64,000 nucleotides of DNA, from positions 496,001 to 560,000 of the forward strand of contig NZ_JACOPH010000001.1 of NCBI RefSeq assembly GCF_014287635.1, read 5' to 3'. The notes below the pieces were generated by a model. That model saw only the letters and a list, made by a program, of their open reading frames with translations, searched no databases and had not been told where the DNA came from. The stretch's first letter is position 1. Each line of letters begins with the position of its first letter. The DNA comes from Roseburia zhanii (GTDB taxonomy: Bacteria > Bacillota > Clostridia > Lachnospirales > Lachnospiraceae). Shown here piece by piece: positions 54,873 to 63,304 of this stretch. The position numbers were made by a program, and so were the translations under genes.

Positions 54873-55043
54873 ATGGAATGTGATTATTGTGCATACAATG
54901 CTTATGATGAAGATGAGGAAGAATATTATTGTTCCGTTAATTTAGATGAAGATGATATGGCACGTTTTATGAGCCATAAATATAAGAAATGTCCGTATTT
55001 TAAAAATGGAGATGAATATCGTGTCGTAAGACACCAGATGTAG
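54873..55043 (+). CDS. Small Cys-containing protein, DUF6472-like
   Basis: A 56-residue acidic protein with four cysteines (CDYC near the start, YYCSV and KCPYF later), suited to binding one metal ion. It matches my memory of DUF6472 proteins of Lachnospiraceae (YYCSVNLDEDDMARFM, CPYFKNGDEYRVVR). ATG 54873 follows TTAGGAGTG, which overlaps the previous stop; an in-frame ATG at 54840 lies inside the preceding gene. Function unknown. Confidence 0.8.
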   Translation: MECDYCAYNAYDEDEEEYYCSVNLDEDDMARFMSHKYKKCPYFKNGDEYRVVRHQM

Positions 55044-55045
55044 TA

Positions 55046-55207
55046 AAGAATCAGGAAGCACTTGGTAATTATGAGTTTGATAAGATTATTAAGTCAAATG
55101 ACAGGGCAACCTCATTTGAGATCATGGCTAATATAGATGGCTATTCGATCGGTACCGGCATTATGACCGACAGCGTGGCATTACAGGACGGATTTGTGAC
55201 GAGATAG
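55046..55207 (+). pseudogene. Gene remnant, possibly LysR effector-domain fragment
   Basis: An open stretch of 53 codons up to a TAG at 55205, without a ribosome site or proper start, reads as folded-protein sequence (NYEFDKIIKSNDRATSFEIM, then DGYSIGTGIMTDSVALQDG). It recalls the late part of the effector domain of some LysR-type regulators. No N-terminal half is present upstream. Family assignment is tentative; that it is a remnant is more likely than a functional gene. Confidence 0.4.
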
Positions 55208-55287
55208 TTAATAAGTTGAATAACAACAGTGCATATGCTATAGTGTAAAAAGTGAAGAAAACAGCAGAAGATCAGGAGGGTTTGTAT

Positions 55288-56277
55288 ATGAATCAATGGC
55301 TGAAGCCCCCACGGGCAGTGAGAGAGGCAAAAGAGGCACAAAAAGGAATGCATCTTATCTTAGAAATACTGGTTTTTATTGCAGTCTTTTTCGTATGTAC
55401 GATCGGTGAAGTGCTTGTAGTGATGCCGGTACAGATTATCGTACTGATGCACAGCCAGGATTATTTAGATGCAGTGGCGTCAGGGGATTTAAACCGGGTG
55501 GCAGAAGTGTCTGCACAGATTGCAAATACAGATACATTGACAATTGCTAATTTATTTGCAACAGTCATGATGATCATTATTATTTTCTTATTCTGTAGGT
55601 TTATCCAGAAAAGAAAATTATCAACACTCGGATTTACCGGAGAAAATGCACTGATCCATTATGGCAGAGGGTTAGTGATCGGATTTGTGATCTTTTCCTT
55701 AGCTGTCTGTATCTGTATTTTTACAGGCACATTAAAATTAGAAATGGGACAATTTGCACTTCCGGTATTTTTATTATATGCAGCAGGATATGGCATACAG
55801 GGAATGGCGGAAGAAGTATTATGCCGCGGATATTTTATGGTATCTATAGGCAGACGCTATCCGATGGCTGTTGCAGTACTTGTCAATTCGATGGCATTTG
55901 CAGCACTGCATCTTTTTAATCCGGGAGTGACGGCACTCGCATTATTAAATCTGACATTGTTTGGAATTTTTGCATCAGTCTGTTTTATCAAGACCGGAAA
56001 CATCTGGATGGCAGGTGCGATCCATTCTATGTGGAATCTGGTACAGGGAAATGTATATGGCATCAAAGTCAGCGGTCTGGATTCTGCATGCAGTATTTTT
56101 TCGGCAGAAGCAGCAGAAGGAAAAGCATGGATGCATGGAGGAGATTTTGGTTTAGAGGGTGGACTTGCGATCACGATCGTTTTGGTGATCGGAATTGCCT
56201 GCTTTTTACTGATAAAGAAAAATGGGCAGGATACAGAAACAGATTTGGAAGATAACAGGATAAAAGAAGATCAGTAA
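55288..56277 (+). CDS. CPBP-family intramembrane metalloprotease
   Basis: A 329-residue membrane protein with about eight spans. The CPBP (Abi) active-site motifs are present: EEVLCRGYFM (EExxxR), the FAALH segment and HSMWNLVQGN. These proteins are relatives of the CAAX prenyl protease and in Firmicutes often serve in bacteriocin immunity or peptide processing; the role here is unknown. AGGAGGG at 55274-55280 places the start at ATG 55288 rather than the GTG at 55252. Confidence 0.9.
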   Translation: MNQWLKPPRAVREAKEAQKGMHLILEILVFIAVFFVCTIGEVLVVMPVQIIVLMHSQDYLDAVASGDLNRVAEVSAQIANTDTLTIANLFATVMMIIIIFLFCRFIQKRKLSTLGFTGENALIHYGRGLVIGFVIFSLAVCICIFTGTLKLEMGQFALPVFLLYAAGYGIQGMAEEVLCRGYFMVSIGRRYPMAVAVLVNSMAFAALHLFNPGVTALALLNLTLFGIFASVCFIKTGNIWMAGAIHSMWNLVQGNVYGIKVSGLDSACSIFSAEAAEGKAWMHGGDFGLEGGLAITIVLVIGIACFLLIKKNGQDTETDLEDNRIKEDQ

Positions 56278-56292
56278 AAGGATACAGATGAT

Positions 56293-57450
56293 ATGGACAC
56301 GATCAAAGAACAGATCAGTAAGATGTTAGATTCAGGATGCGGGCGGATGGTCTTAAGTAAGCCGGAAAAGACGGCAGAATACCGTAAGATCACGATCACA
56401 CAGAAAGCGGCAAATTATCAGATAGAAAAATTTACCGAAAAACAGGCGTTCCATGAAAATGTCAGCAGGGAAGAACTGATAGAACGTATAGAAGGATATC
56501 TGATGCAGGAATACCGTCAGCTTAACGGATTTGGTGCAGGATTAGAGAGCATTTTTCTGATCTCCAAAAAGGGAAAAGTCACATTTAAACAAAAACGTAC
56601 TGACAGTACACCAAAAGCAGAAGATAACCACAACCGGAAAAAACAATATTTGTTAGAAGAAGGAGAAATCATTCCTCCCCTTATCGATATGGGGATTTTT
56701 ACGTCAGAAGGCAAGATCGTAACTTCCATGTATGATAAATTCAGGCAGATCAACCGTTTTATCGAGATCATTGATGACTATATCCGCACAATGTCTGTGG
56801 AAAAGTTAAACATCATAGATTTTGGCTGTGGAAAATCCTACCTGACATTTATCCTGTATTATTATCTGACGAAAAAGAGGAATCTGTCTGTGGAGATGAT
56901 CGGACTTGATCTGAAAGAAGATGTGATAAAAAAGTGTAATCAGGCAGCGAAAAAATATGGTTATGATGGACTGCATTTTGAAATGGGAGATATCAACGGT
57001 TATCAGGCACCATTTGAAGTCGATATGGTCATTACTTTACATACATGTGATACGGCAACTGATTTTGCATTATATAATGCTATCTGCTGGAATGCAAAAC
57101 TGATCTTTTCCGTTCCGTGCTGCCAGCATGAATTGAACCGGCAGATGAAAAGTGAACAGTTTTCCCTGATGATGCGTTATGGGATCATACAGGAACGGTT
57201 TGCGGCATTAGCAACTGATGCGATACGCGCCAATCTGTTGGAATACTGTGGTTATAAGACACAGGTGATGGAATTTGTCGATCTGTCCCATACACCGAAA
57301 AATCTGTTGATCCGTGGAATTAAGAGAAAAGGGATCACAGAAGTACACCGCAGGAAATTGTTAGAAGAAGTAGAACAGATGATGAAGGAATATCAGTTGA
57401 AGCCGACACTGTATGAACTGTTTTTAAAAAAAGGATATATCAAAAAGTAG
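56293..57450 (+). CDS. SAM-dependent methyltransferase, Methyltransf_32-like
   Basis: A 385-residue protein with a Rossmann methyltransferase core (about 170-300; IIDFGCGKSYLT as motif I, MIGLDLKEDVI as motif II, ITLHTCDTATDFAL) and a Cys-rich CCQHELN segment typical of a group related to GSTCD and Trm13-like RNA methyltransferases. The substrate, perhaps RNA, is unknown. It starts 15 bases after the protease gene and ends at a bidirectional terminator. Confidence 0.85.
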   Translation: MDTIKEQISKMLDSGCGRMVLSKPEKTAEYRKITITQKAANYQIEKFTEKQAFHENVSREELIERIEGYLMQEYRQLNGFGAGLESIFLISKKGKVTFKQKRTDSTPKAEDNHNRKKQYLLEEGEIIPPLIDMGIFTSEGKIVTSMYDKFRQINRFIEIIDDYIRTMSVEKLNIIDFGCGKSYLTFILYYYLTKKRNLSVEMIGLDLKEDVIKKCNQAAKKYGYDGLHFEMGDINGYQAPFEVDMVITLHTCDTATDFALYNAICWNAKLIFSVPCCQHELNRQMKSEQFSLMMRYGIIQERFAALATDAIRANLLEYCGYKTQVMEFVDLSHTPKNLLIRGIKRKGITEVHRRKLLEEVEQMMKEYQLKPTLYELFLKKGYIKK

Positions 57451-57453
57451 TAA

Positions 57454-57493
57454 AAATAAGACAGCCGGATATATGCATCCGGCTGTCTTATTT
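57454..57493. terminator. Bidirectional terminator
   Basis: A 17-base perfect stem (57454-57470 with 57477-57493) over an ATATGC loop, A-rich on the left and T-rich on the right, between convergent methyltransferase and pyrG genes. Confidence 0.93.
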
Positions 57494-57514
57494 ATATAAA
57501 AATGTTTTTTGCTT

Positions 57515-59119
57515 CTATCGTTTGGTCTGGATCGACGCTTCTACAAAACCTTTGAAAAGCGGATGCGGACGGTTCGGTCTGGATTTTAATTCAGGATGAG
57601 CCTGTGTAGCTAAAAACCATGGATGATCGGAAAGCTCGATCATTTCTACAATTCTTCCATCAGGGGAGAGTCCACAGAGTTTCATTCCTTTTTCTACTAA
57701 TGCATTCCGGTAGTCATTGTTGACTTCATAACGGTGGCGGTGCCTTTCAGCGATCATTTCATCACCATATAGAGTATAAGCTTTGGAAGTTTTGTCTAAT
57801 ACACAAGGGTAAGAACCAAGACGAAGCGTTCCACCGATATCCTCAACACCATTCTGGTCAGGCATTAAAGAAATGACCGGATGCGTGGTATTTGGATCTA
57901 ATTCGATACTGTGTGCATCATGCATACCGCAGACATTTCTTGCAAATTCAATGATAGAAACCTGCATACCAAGACAAAGACCAAGGTAAGGGATCTGTCT
58001 GGTCCTGGCATATTTTGCAGCAGTGATCATACCTTCGACACCACGATCACCAAAACCACCCGGTACAATGATTCCCTGTGCGTTGGCAAGAACTTCATCA
58101 ACATTTTCTTCATTTAATAATTCAGAATCCACCCATTGCAGATTAACTGTTGCACGGCTGGCGATTCCACCATGTTTTAAGGCTTCTACAACAGAGATAT
58201 AAGCGTCGTGAAGCTGGGTATATTTTCCAACCAGAGCAATGTTGACTTCTTTATCAGGATGACGCAGGCTGTCAACCATTTCTTTCCAGTCATCAAGATC
58301 CGGTTCCGGACAGTCTAATTTCAGACAGTCACAGGCAACTTTTGCTAAATCCTCTTTTTCCATGGCAAGAGGTGCTTCATAGAGATATTCCACATCTAAG
58401 TTCTGTAATACATGATTGTTTGGAACATTACAGAACAGAGCAATCTTATCTTTCAATCCCTGATCTAATGGATGTTCAGAACGGCAGACAATAATATCCG
58501 GCTGGATACCCATTCCCTGAAGATCTTTTACACTTGCCTGTGTCGGTTTTGTTTTTAATTCACCGGATGCTTTGATATAAGGAATCAAAGTTACATGGAT
58601 CAGAATCGCATTATCATGTCCGACTTCGTGCTGGAACTGACGGATCGCTTCGAGGAAAGGCTGGCTTTCGATATCACCGACCGTACCACCAACTTCGATG
58701 ATCGCAATCTGGGTTTCATCTGTTGTGAAATTGCGGTAAAAACGGTTTTTGATCTCATTTGTGATATGAGGGATGACCTGAACCGTTCCTCCGCCGAAAT
58801 CTCCGCGGCGTTCCTTTTGCAGAACGGACCAGTAGATCTTTCCGGTTGTGACATTGGAATTTTTTGTCAGGCTCTCATCGATAAAACGTTCATAGTGACC
58901 TAAATCTAAATCTGTTTCAGCACCATCATCTGTGACGAAAACTTCACCATGCTGGATCGGGTTCATCGTTCCCGGATCGATATTGATATAAGGGTCAAAT
59001 TTCTGCATTGTGACTTTGTATCCGCGGGCTTTCAACAGACGACCAAGAGAAGCTGCTGTGATTCCCTTTCCAAGACCGGATACAACACCACCTGTGACAA
59101 AGACGTATTTTACAGGCAT
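57515..59119 (-). CDS. pyrG: CTP synthase
   Basis: A 534-residue enzyme that aminates UTP to CTP with glutamine. The N-terminal synthetase domain has [17 protein letters not shown] and [12 protein letters not shown]; the C-terminal glutaminase domain has the nucleophile Cys in GLCLGMQ and the His/Glu pair in [15 protein letters not shown] 59119 follows AGGAGG; a longer frame extends 39 bases further without a better site. Transcribed opposite to the flanking genes, alone. Confidence 0.97.
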   Translation of the reverse strand: MPVKYVFVTGGVVSGLGKGITAASLGRLLKARGYKVTMQKFDPYINIDPGTMNPIQHGEVFVTDDGAETDLDLGHYERFIDESLTKNSNVTTGKIYWSVLQKERRGDFGGGTVQVIPHITNEIKNRFYRNFTTDETQIAIIEVGGTVGDIESQPFLEAIRQFQHEVGHDNAILIHVTLIPYIKASGELKTKPTQASVKDLQGMGIQPDIIVCRSEHPLDQGLKDKIALFCNVPNNHVLQNLDVEYLYEAPLAMEKEDLAKVACDCLKLDCPEPDLDDWKEMVDSLRHPDKEVNIALVGKYTQLHDAYISVVEALKHGGIASRATVNLQWVDSELLNEENVDEVLANAQGIIVPGGFGDRGVEGMITAAKYARTRQIPYLGLCLGMQVSIIEFARNVCGMHDAHSIELDPNTTHPVISLMPDQNGVEDIGGTLRLGSYPCVLDKTSKAYTLYGDEMIAERHRHRYEVNNDYRNALVEKGMKLCGLSPDGRIVEMIELSDHPWFLATQAHPELKSRPNRPHPLFKGFVEASIQTKR

Positions 59120-59183
59120 AGGGTTATCCTCCTTTTGTATTTTAAAATTGCCATGCAATATTTAGTTCATAAATAACCAATTT

Positions 59184-59189
59184 ATTATA
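59184..59189 (-). promoter_or_regulatory. Candidate pyrG -10 box
   Basis: On the minus strand TATAAT reads from 59189 to 59184, 65 bases before the pyrG start; no convincing -35 is seen. The initially transcribed bases do not show the G-rich start used for reiterative-transcription control of pyrG in Bacillus. Confidence 0.5.
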
Positions 59190-59201
59190 CTACTTCTTTA
59201 A

Positions 59202-59272
59202 GAAAAAAGCTAGATGGAATTTTGCGGGAAAATTGTAATGGTTACACGTTTAACCGTTGTAAAAGCTTTTTC
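59202..59272. other. Compact structured element between pyrG and nadA
   Basis: GAAAAAAGCT pairs with AGCTTTTTC (59202-59211 with 59264-59272) and encloses AATTTT/AAAATT (59218-59223, 59229-59234) and AATGGTTA/TAACCGTT (59237-59244, 59251-59258). A three-way junction ending in a T tract in either direction; it could terminate transcription on both strands or be a small RNA. Confidence 0.4.
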
Positions 59273-59304
59273 TTTCTTGTACCGTATAAACAGAAATATA
59301 TAGA

Positions 59305-59523
59305 ATGTATCCATGGAAAGTGCTTCTTCGGGCTGGTTCAAGAGGATGCTCTGAGACGGACTATGGTCAGAAGCTTATGCGGAAGATGATGATGTCTTAT
59401 GATCCAGACCATAAAGAATATGCAAGGCTTGCCGGGTTTGGTTACAGAAGGCTTGCTGAGGCGATTAGTGATAAACAAAAACATCTAAACGTTGACAATT
59501 CCTATGGAAATAGTATAATTTGA
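59305..59523 (+). CDS. Doubtful small ORF
   Basis: An open frame of 72 codons with no ribosome site ahead of the ATG. Its end covers the strong nadA promoter at 59492-59519. The first 50 or so residues (ETDYGQKLMRKMMMSYDPDH, then KEYARLAGFGYRRLAEAI) look protein-like, so it may be a remnant. I do not recognise the family. Confidence 0.25.
   Translation: MYPWKVLLRAGSRGCSETDYGQKLMRKMMMSYDPDHKEYARLAGFGYRRLAEAISDKQKHLNVDNSYGNSII
59492..59519 (+). promoter_or_regulatory. Strong nadA promoter
   Basis: Consensus TTGACA (59492-59497), 16-base spacer, consensus TATAAT (59514-59519). The leader to the nadA start is about 108 bases. Confidence 0.88.
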
Positions 59524-59569
59524 TGAAACAGTGTGATGACACGCATAGAACTATATCGTAAGAAAGGCA

Positions 59570-59618
59570 GCTGCCATAGCAGAACAGAAGTATTTTACAG
59601 TACATGGAAAATGGCAGC
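59570..59618 (+). promoter_or_regulatory. Long-range hairpin before the nadA ribosome site
   Basis: GCTGCCAT (59570-59577) pairs perfectly with ATGGCAGC (59611-59618) over 33 bases, ending one base before AGGGGA. The left arm can also fold on itself (GGCAGCTGCC), so two states are possible near the ribosome site. Confidence 0.4.
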
Positions 59619-59633
59619 AGGGGACATAGGATC

Positions 59634-60545
59634 ATGGAAAACAAAGAATTAAAAGAGCAGATCAACACATTAAAAAAAGAAAAAGATGCAGTCATATTAG
59701 CACATTATTATGTAGATGGTGAAGTACAGAAGATTGCAGATTATGTCGGAGATTCTTTTTATTTGAGCAAAGCAGCAACAAAATTAGAGCAGAAAAATAT
59801 TATTTTCTGTGGAGTAAAATTTATGGGGGAAAGTGCAAAACTGCTAAATCCGGCAAAAACAGTTGTGATGGCAGATGATTTTGCAGACTGTCCGATGGCA
59901 CATATGGTAACCGTGGAGAAGATTGCAGAAGTACGGGCACAGTATGAAGATCTTGCCGTTGTCTGTTATGTCAACTCTACCGCAGAGATCAAATCAGTTT
60001 CCGATGTGTGCGTAACATCTTCGAATGCTTTGCGTGTTGTGGAAAAATTGCCGCAGAAGAATATCTTTTTTGTACCGGATGAAAATTTAGGAAGATATGT
60101 TGCAGAGAAACTGCCGCAGAAGCATTTTATCTTTAACGATGGGTTCTGCCACGTACATAAGAGCATTACCGCAGAAAATGTAATAAAGGCAAAAGAAGTC
60201 TATCCGGATGCCCTGGTACTGACACATCCGGAATGTACAAGAGAAGTGATCGCATTGTCTGACTTTATCGGAAGTACATCAGAGATCATTGACTATGCAA
60301 CGAAAACAGACTGCGAACGGTTTATCATCTGTACGGAAATGGGCGTATTTTTTGAATTACAGGAGAAAAATCCGAATAAGCATTTCTATTCCGTCGGACA
60401 CAGACAGTTTTGCCCAAATATGAAAAAAGTAACGTTAGAAAAAACAAAAGCGGCACTAGAAAGTTTAGCACCGGAAGTTACCCTGCCCGATGAGATCATG
60501 GAAAAAGCCGCTCTTCCATTGCAGAAGATGTTAGAATTATCATAG
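59634..60545 (+). CDS. nadA: Quinolinate synthase
   Basis: A 303-residue 4Fe-4S enzyme that condenses iminoaspartate with dihydroxyacetone phosphate to quinolinate in NAD synthesis. AHYYVDGEVQKIADYVGDS, CGVKFMGESAKLLNP, and the cluster cysteines in CGVKF, HPECTRE and the late FCPNMKK segment are seen. ATG 59634 follows AGGGGA; the ATG at 59604 has no ribosome site. nadB and nadC, usual partners, are not next to it. Confidence 0.95.
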   Translation: MENKELKEQINTLKKEKDAVILAHYYVDGEVQKIADYVGDSFYLSKAATKLEQKNIIFCGVKFMGESAKLLNPAKTVVMADDFADCPMAHMVTVEKIAEVRAQYEDLAVVCYVNSTAEIKSVSDVCVTSSNALRVVEKLPQKNIFFVPDENLGRYVAEKLPQKHFIFNDGFCHVHKSITAENVIKAKEVYPDALVLTHPECTREVIALSDFIGSTSEIIDYATKTDCERFIICTEMGVFFELQEKNPNKHFYSVGHRQFCPNMKKVTLEKTKAALESLAPEVTLPDEIMEKAALPLQKMLELS

Positions 60546-60607
60546 CACTTAGTGTCTGGATAGCAATCATATCAAAATCCATCAAACATAGCAGTACAGC
60601 ATAAAAA

Positions 60608-60668
60608 CAGATAGATTGGTCGTAGTGATCCATTATAGGTAAAATCTATAACCAGCTATCTGTTTTTT
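60608..60668 (+). terminator. Multi-part terminator, possible attenuator
   Basis: CAGATAG (60608-60614) pairs with CTATCTG (60656-60662), then TGGT with ACCA and TATAG with CTATA further in, followed by six T. The internal loop is unusual for a plain terminator. It most simply ends nadA. Confidence 0.75.
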
Positions 60669-60672
60669 ATAA

Positions 60673-60701
60673 TTTACAAAATCATATTAAAACGATATGA
60701 T
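60673..60701 (+). promoter_or_regulatory. metN promoter overlapped by a palindromic operator
   Basis: TTTACA (60673-60678), 17-base spacer, TATGAT (60696-60701). The perfect inverted repeat ATCATAT-TAAAACG-ATATGAT (60681-60701) fills the spacer and -10, as expected for a repressor site. No SAM riboswitch or T-box is visible in the leader, so a protein regulator is likely. Confidence 0.68.
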
Positions 60702-60745
60702 AACAAGGAAATCAAAACAGGGAAACAAAACTTGGAGGATTTACC

Positions 60746-61744
60746 ATGATTCGTTTAGAGCACGTAACGAAGAAATTTAAAACAAAAGGAAATGAAGTCA
60801 TAGCCGTAAATGATGTCAGTCTTGATATCAATAAAGGCGAGATTTTCGGGATCATCGGTTTTTCCGGTGCAGGAAAATCCACCTTGGTACGATGCATCAA
60901 TCTCTTAGAAGTTCCGACAAGCGGAGCCGTATACTTTGAAGATACGGATCTTATGAAAGCAGATAAAAAGGAACTTCGGGCATACAGACAAAAGATCGGA
61001 ATGATTTTTCAGCAGTTTAACCTGCTTGCCCAGAGAACGGTTTTAGATAATGTCTGCTATCCACTTGAAGTCGCAGGAATGAAAAAGAAAGAAGCAAGAG
61101 AACGGGCAGGAGAACTTTTAGAGTTAGTCGGAATCGCAGATAAAGCAGAAGCTTATCCGTCTCAGTTATCCGGTGGACAGAAGCAGAGAGTAGCGATCGC
61201 GAGAGCACTTTCCACAAATCCGGAAGTACTGCTTTGTGATGAAGCAACAAGTGCCTTAGATCCGATCACGACAAGATCCATTTTAGAACTGCTTAAGAAT
61301 ATCAATAAGAATATGGGAGTTACGATCATCGTGATCACACATGAGATGAAAGTTGTCGAGCAGATCTGTGACAGAGTAGCAATCATGAGCAAAGGAAGTG
61401 TGGAAGAAGAAGGAACGGTACAAAGCGTGTTCTTATCCCCACAGTCTGAAACCGGTAAGAAATTAGTTCTTCCAGAAGAAAAAGAGCCGGTAAGCAGTCC
61501 AACGAAAAACTATCTGCGGATCGTATTTGATGGACAATCTTCATCGGAACCGGTGCTTGCCGATCTGATCCTAGAGAGCAATGCAAAACTGAATATTCTC
61601 GGAGCAAATACAGAAGATATCGGCGGAAGTGCATATGGTCAGATGCTGATCGAAAAACCGGATCAGGAAACATTAGAGAGAGTTAAAAATTACTTAGATA
61701 AGAAAAAGATGAGCTATGAAGAAGTGGAGGTGGATAGAGCATGA
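60746..61744 (+). CDS. metN: Methionine-type ABC transporter ATPase
   Basis: A 332-residue ATPase with Walker A GFSGAGKST, signature LSGGQKQRVAIARAL, Walker B VLLCDEATSALD and a C-terminal NIL ligand-sensing domain (about 245-330) that marks MetN. GGAGG lies before the ATG. The start of metI overlaps its end by four bases. The set of MetN, MetI and MetQ imports methionine or a related amino acid. Confidence 0.95.
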   Translation: MIRLEHVTKKFKTKGNEVIAVNDVSLDINKGEIFGIIGFSGAGKSTLVRCINLLEVPTSGAVYFEDTDLMKADKKELRAYRQKIGMIFQQFNLLAQRTVLDNVCYPLEVAGMKKKEARERAGELLELVGIADKAEAYPSQLSGGQKQRVAIARALSTNPEVLLCDEATSALDPITTRSILELLKNINKNMGVTIIVITHEMKVVEQICDRVAIMSKGSVEEEGTVQSVFLSPQSETGKKLVLPEEKEPVSSPTKNYLRIVFDGQSSSEPVLADLILESNAKLNILGANTEDIGGSAYGQMLIEKPDQETLERVKNYLDKKKMSYEEVEVDRA

Positions 61745-62394
61745 GCAGCAGTATTATAAATTTGTTATTACAGGGAATCGGAGAAACATTTTACATGGTC
61801 ATCGTTTCCACAGCAGTTGCTTATCTGTTTGGAATACCACTTGGAGTATTAGTATATGTGACCGATAAAAATGGGATCTGTAAAAACAGTATCATCAACA
61901 TGGTCGCAGGATTTGTGATCAATGTAGTCAGATCCATTCCATTTCTGATCTTATTAGTAGCAATCCTTCCATTTACAAGATTAGTGGTAGGAACGACAAT
62001 CGGTTCCACGGCAACGATCGTTCCGTTAGTTGTGGCAGCAGTTCCGTTTGTAGCCCGTATGGTGGAATCTTCTTTAAAAGAAGTAGATCCGGGTGTGATA
62101 GAAGCAGCAAAAGCAATGGGATCTTCCCCATGGCAGATCATCTGCAAAGTGATCCTGCCGGAAGCAAAACCATCACTGCTCGTCGGTGGAACGATCACTT
62201 TAGCAACAATCCTTGGATATTCTGCAATGGCAGGATTTGTAGGAGGCGGTGGCTTAGGAGCGATCGCAGTCAATTATGGGTACTATAGATATCAGACAGA
62301 TGTTATGTTTGTAACCGTGGCACTGTTAGTTATCGTTGTACAGGTTTTTCAGGAGGCAGGAATCCGACTGGTAAACCATATAGATAAAAGATAA
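61741..62394 (+). CDS. metI: Methionine-type ABC transporter permease
   Basis: A 217-residue permease with five spans and the EAA loop E-A-A-K-A-M-G-S-S-P-W-Q, as in MetI. Its ATG overlaps the metN stop (ATGA), and metQ follows after 25 bases. Confidence 0.95.
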   Translation: MSSSIINLLLQGIGETFYMVIVSTAVAYLFGIPLGVLVYVTDKNGICKNSIINMVAGFVINVVRSIPFLILLVAILPFTRLVVGTTIGSTATIVPLVVAAVPFVARMVESSLKEVDPGVIEAAKAMGSSPWQIICKVILPEAKPSLLVGGTITLATILGYSAMAGFVGGGGLGAIAVNYGYYRYQTDVMFVTVALLVIVVQVFQEAGIRLVNHIDKR

Positions 62395-62419
62395 TAAAAT
62401 TTTGAGGAGGACATGAAAC

Positions 62420-63223
62420 ATGAAAAAGAAAGCGATTGGAATTTTATTAACAGCAGCATTGATTGCAGGAGTATTCAGCGGATGCGGATCAAAGAGTGAT
62501 GACAAGACGATAAAAGTAGGAGCCTGCGTAACACCACATGCAGAGATTTTAAACAGTGTCAAGGACAAGTTAGCAGAAGAAGGCTGGGATCTTGAAGTTG
62601 TAGAATATAATGACTATGTACTTCCGAATACAGCACTTGAAGATGGCGAATTAGATGCAAACTATTTCCAGCACAAACCATACTTAGATGATTTTAATGA
62701 GGAAAACGGCACACATATCGTAGGCGTTGCAAATGTACATTTTGAGCCAATGGCAATCTATGCAGGCAAAACAGCATCTTTAGATGATGTGGCAGATGGT
62801 GCATCTGTTGCTGTACCAAATGATACCACAAACGAAGCAAGAGCATTGTTATTATTAGAAGCACAGGGACTTATTTCCTTAAATGAGGATGCAGGTGTGC
62901 AGGCAACGGTACTTGATATTACAGATAACCCACACAACTTAGAGATCAAAGAACTTGAAGCTGCACAGGTAGCAAAATCCATTCAGGACGTTGATTTTGC
63001 CGTTATCAATGGTAACTATGCTATCGAAGCCGGTCTTACCGACCCGCTTGCAGTAGAAGCATCAGATTCCCTTGCAGCAGAAACTTATGCAAACCTGATC
63101 GCTGTCAAAGAAGGTAATGAAGATTCTGAAAAAACAAAGGCACTTGTTGATGCGGTATTATCTGACGATGTCAGAGATTATATCAATGAAAACTATGAAG
63201 GAGCAGTTGTACCTGTATTCTAA
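62420..63223 (+). CDS. metQ: Methionine-type substrate-binding lipoprotein (NlpA family)
   Basis: A 267-residue lipoprotein with lipobox VFSGC (Cys22). KVGACVTPHAEILN, ANYFQHKPYLDDFN and NDTTNEARALLLLEAQGLI are NlpA/MetQ family signatures. It delivers methionine or a similar ligand to MetI/MetN. A hairpin without T tract follows, before an opine-dehydrogenase-family gene. Confidence 0.95.
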   Translation: MKKKAIGILLTAALIAGVFSGCGSKSDDKTIKVGACVTPHAEILNSVKDKLAEEGWDLEVVEYNDYVLPNTALEDGELDANYFQHKPYLDDFNEENGTHIVGVANVHFEPMAIYAGKTASLDDVADGASVAVPNDTTNEARALLLLEAQGLISLNEDAGVQATVLDITDNPHNLEIKELEAAQVAKSIQDVDFAVINGNYAIEAGLTDPLAVEASDSLAAETYANLIAVKEGNEDSEKTKALVDAVLSDDVRDYINENYEGAVVPVF

Positions 63224-63228
63224 TGATA

Positions 63229-63262
63229 GAATTGCGGGAGTTGCGTAGCAACGGAGCAATTC
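63229..63262 (+). promoter_or_regulatory. Intercistronic hairpin after metQ
   Basis: GAATTGC (63229-63235) pairs with GCAATTC (63256-63262), enclosing GTTGC-GTA-GCAAC (63240-63252). There is no T tract, so transcription probably continues into the next gene while metQ mRNA is stabilised. Confidence 0.7.
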
Positions 63263-63304
63263 GTGTATCTTATATTAACTGACTTAAAAAAAGGAGAAAA
63301 AAAT

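Noticed and set aside
60546..60745. SAM riboswitch or T-box before metN
   Set aside because: I looked for the conserved SAM-I core and the T-box motif and found neither; the leader holds a terminator-like structure and a palindromic operator instead.
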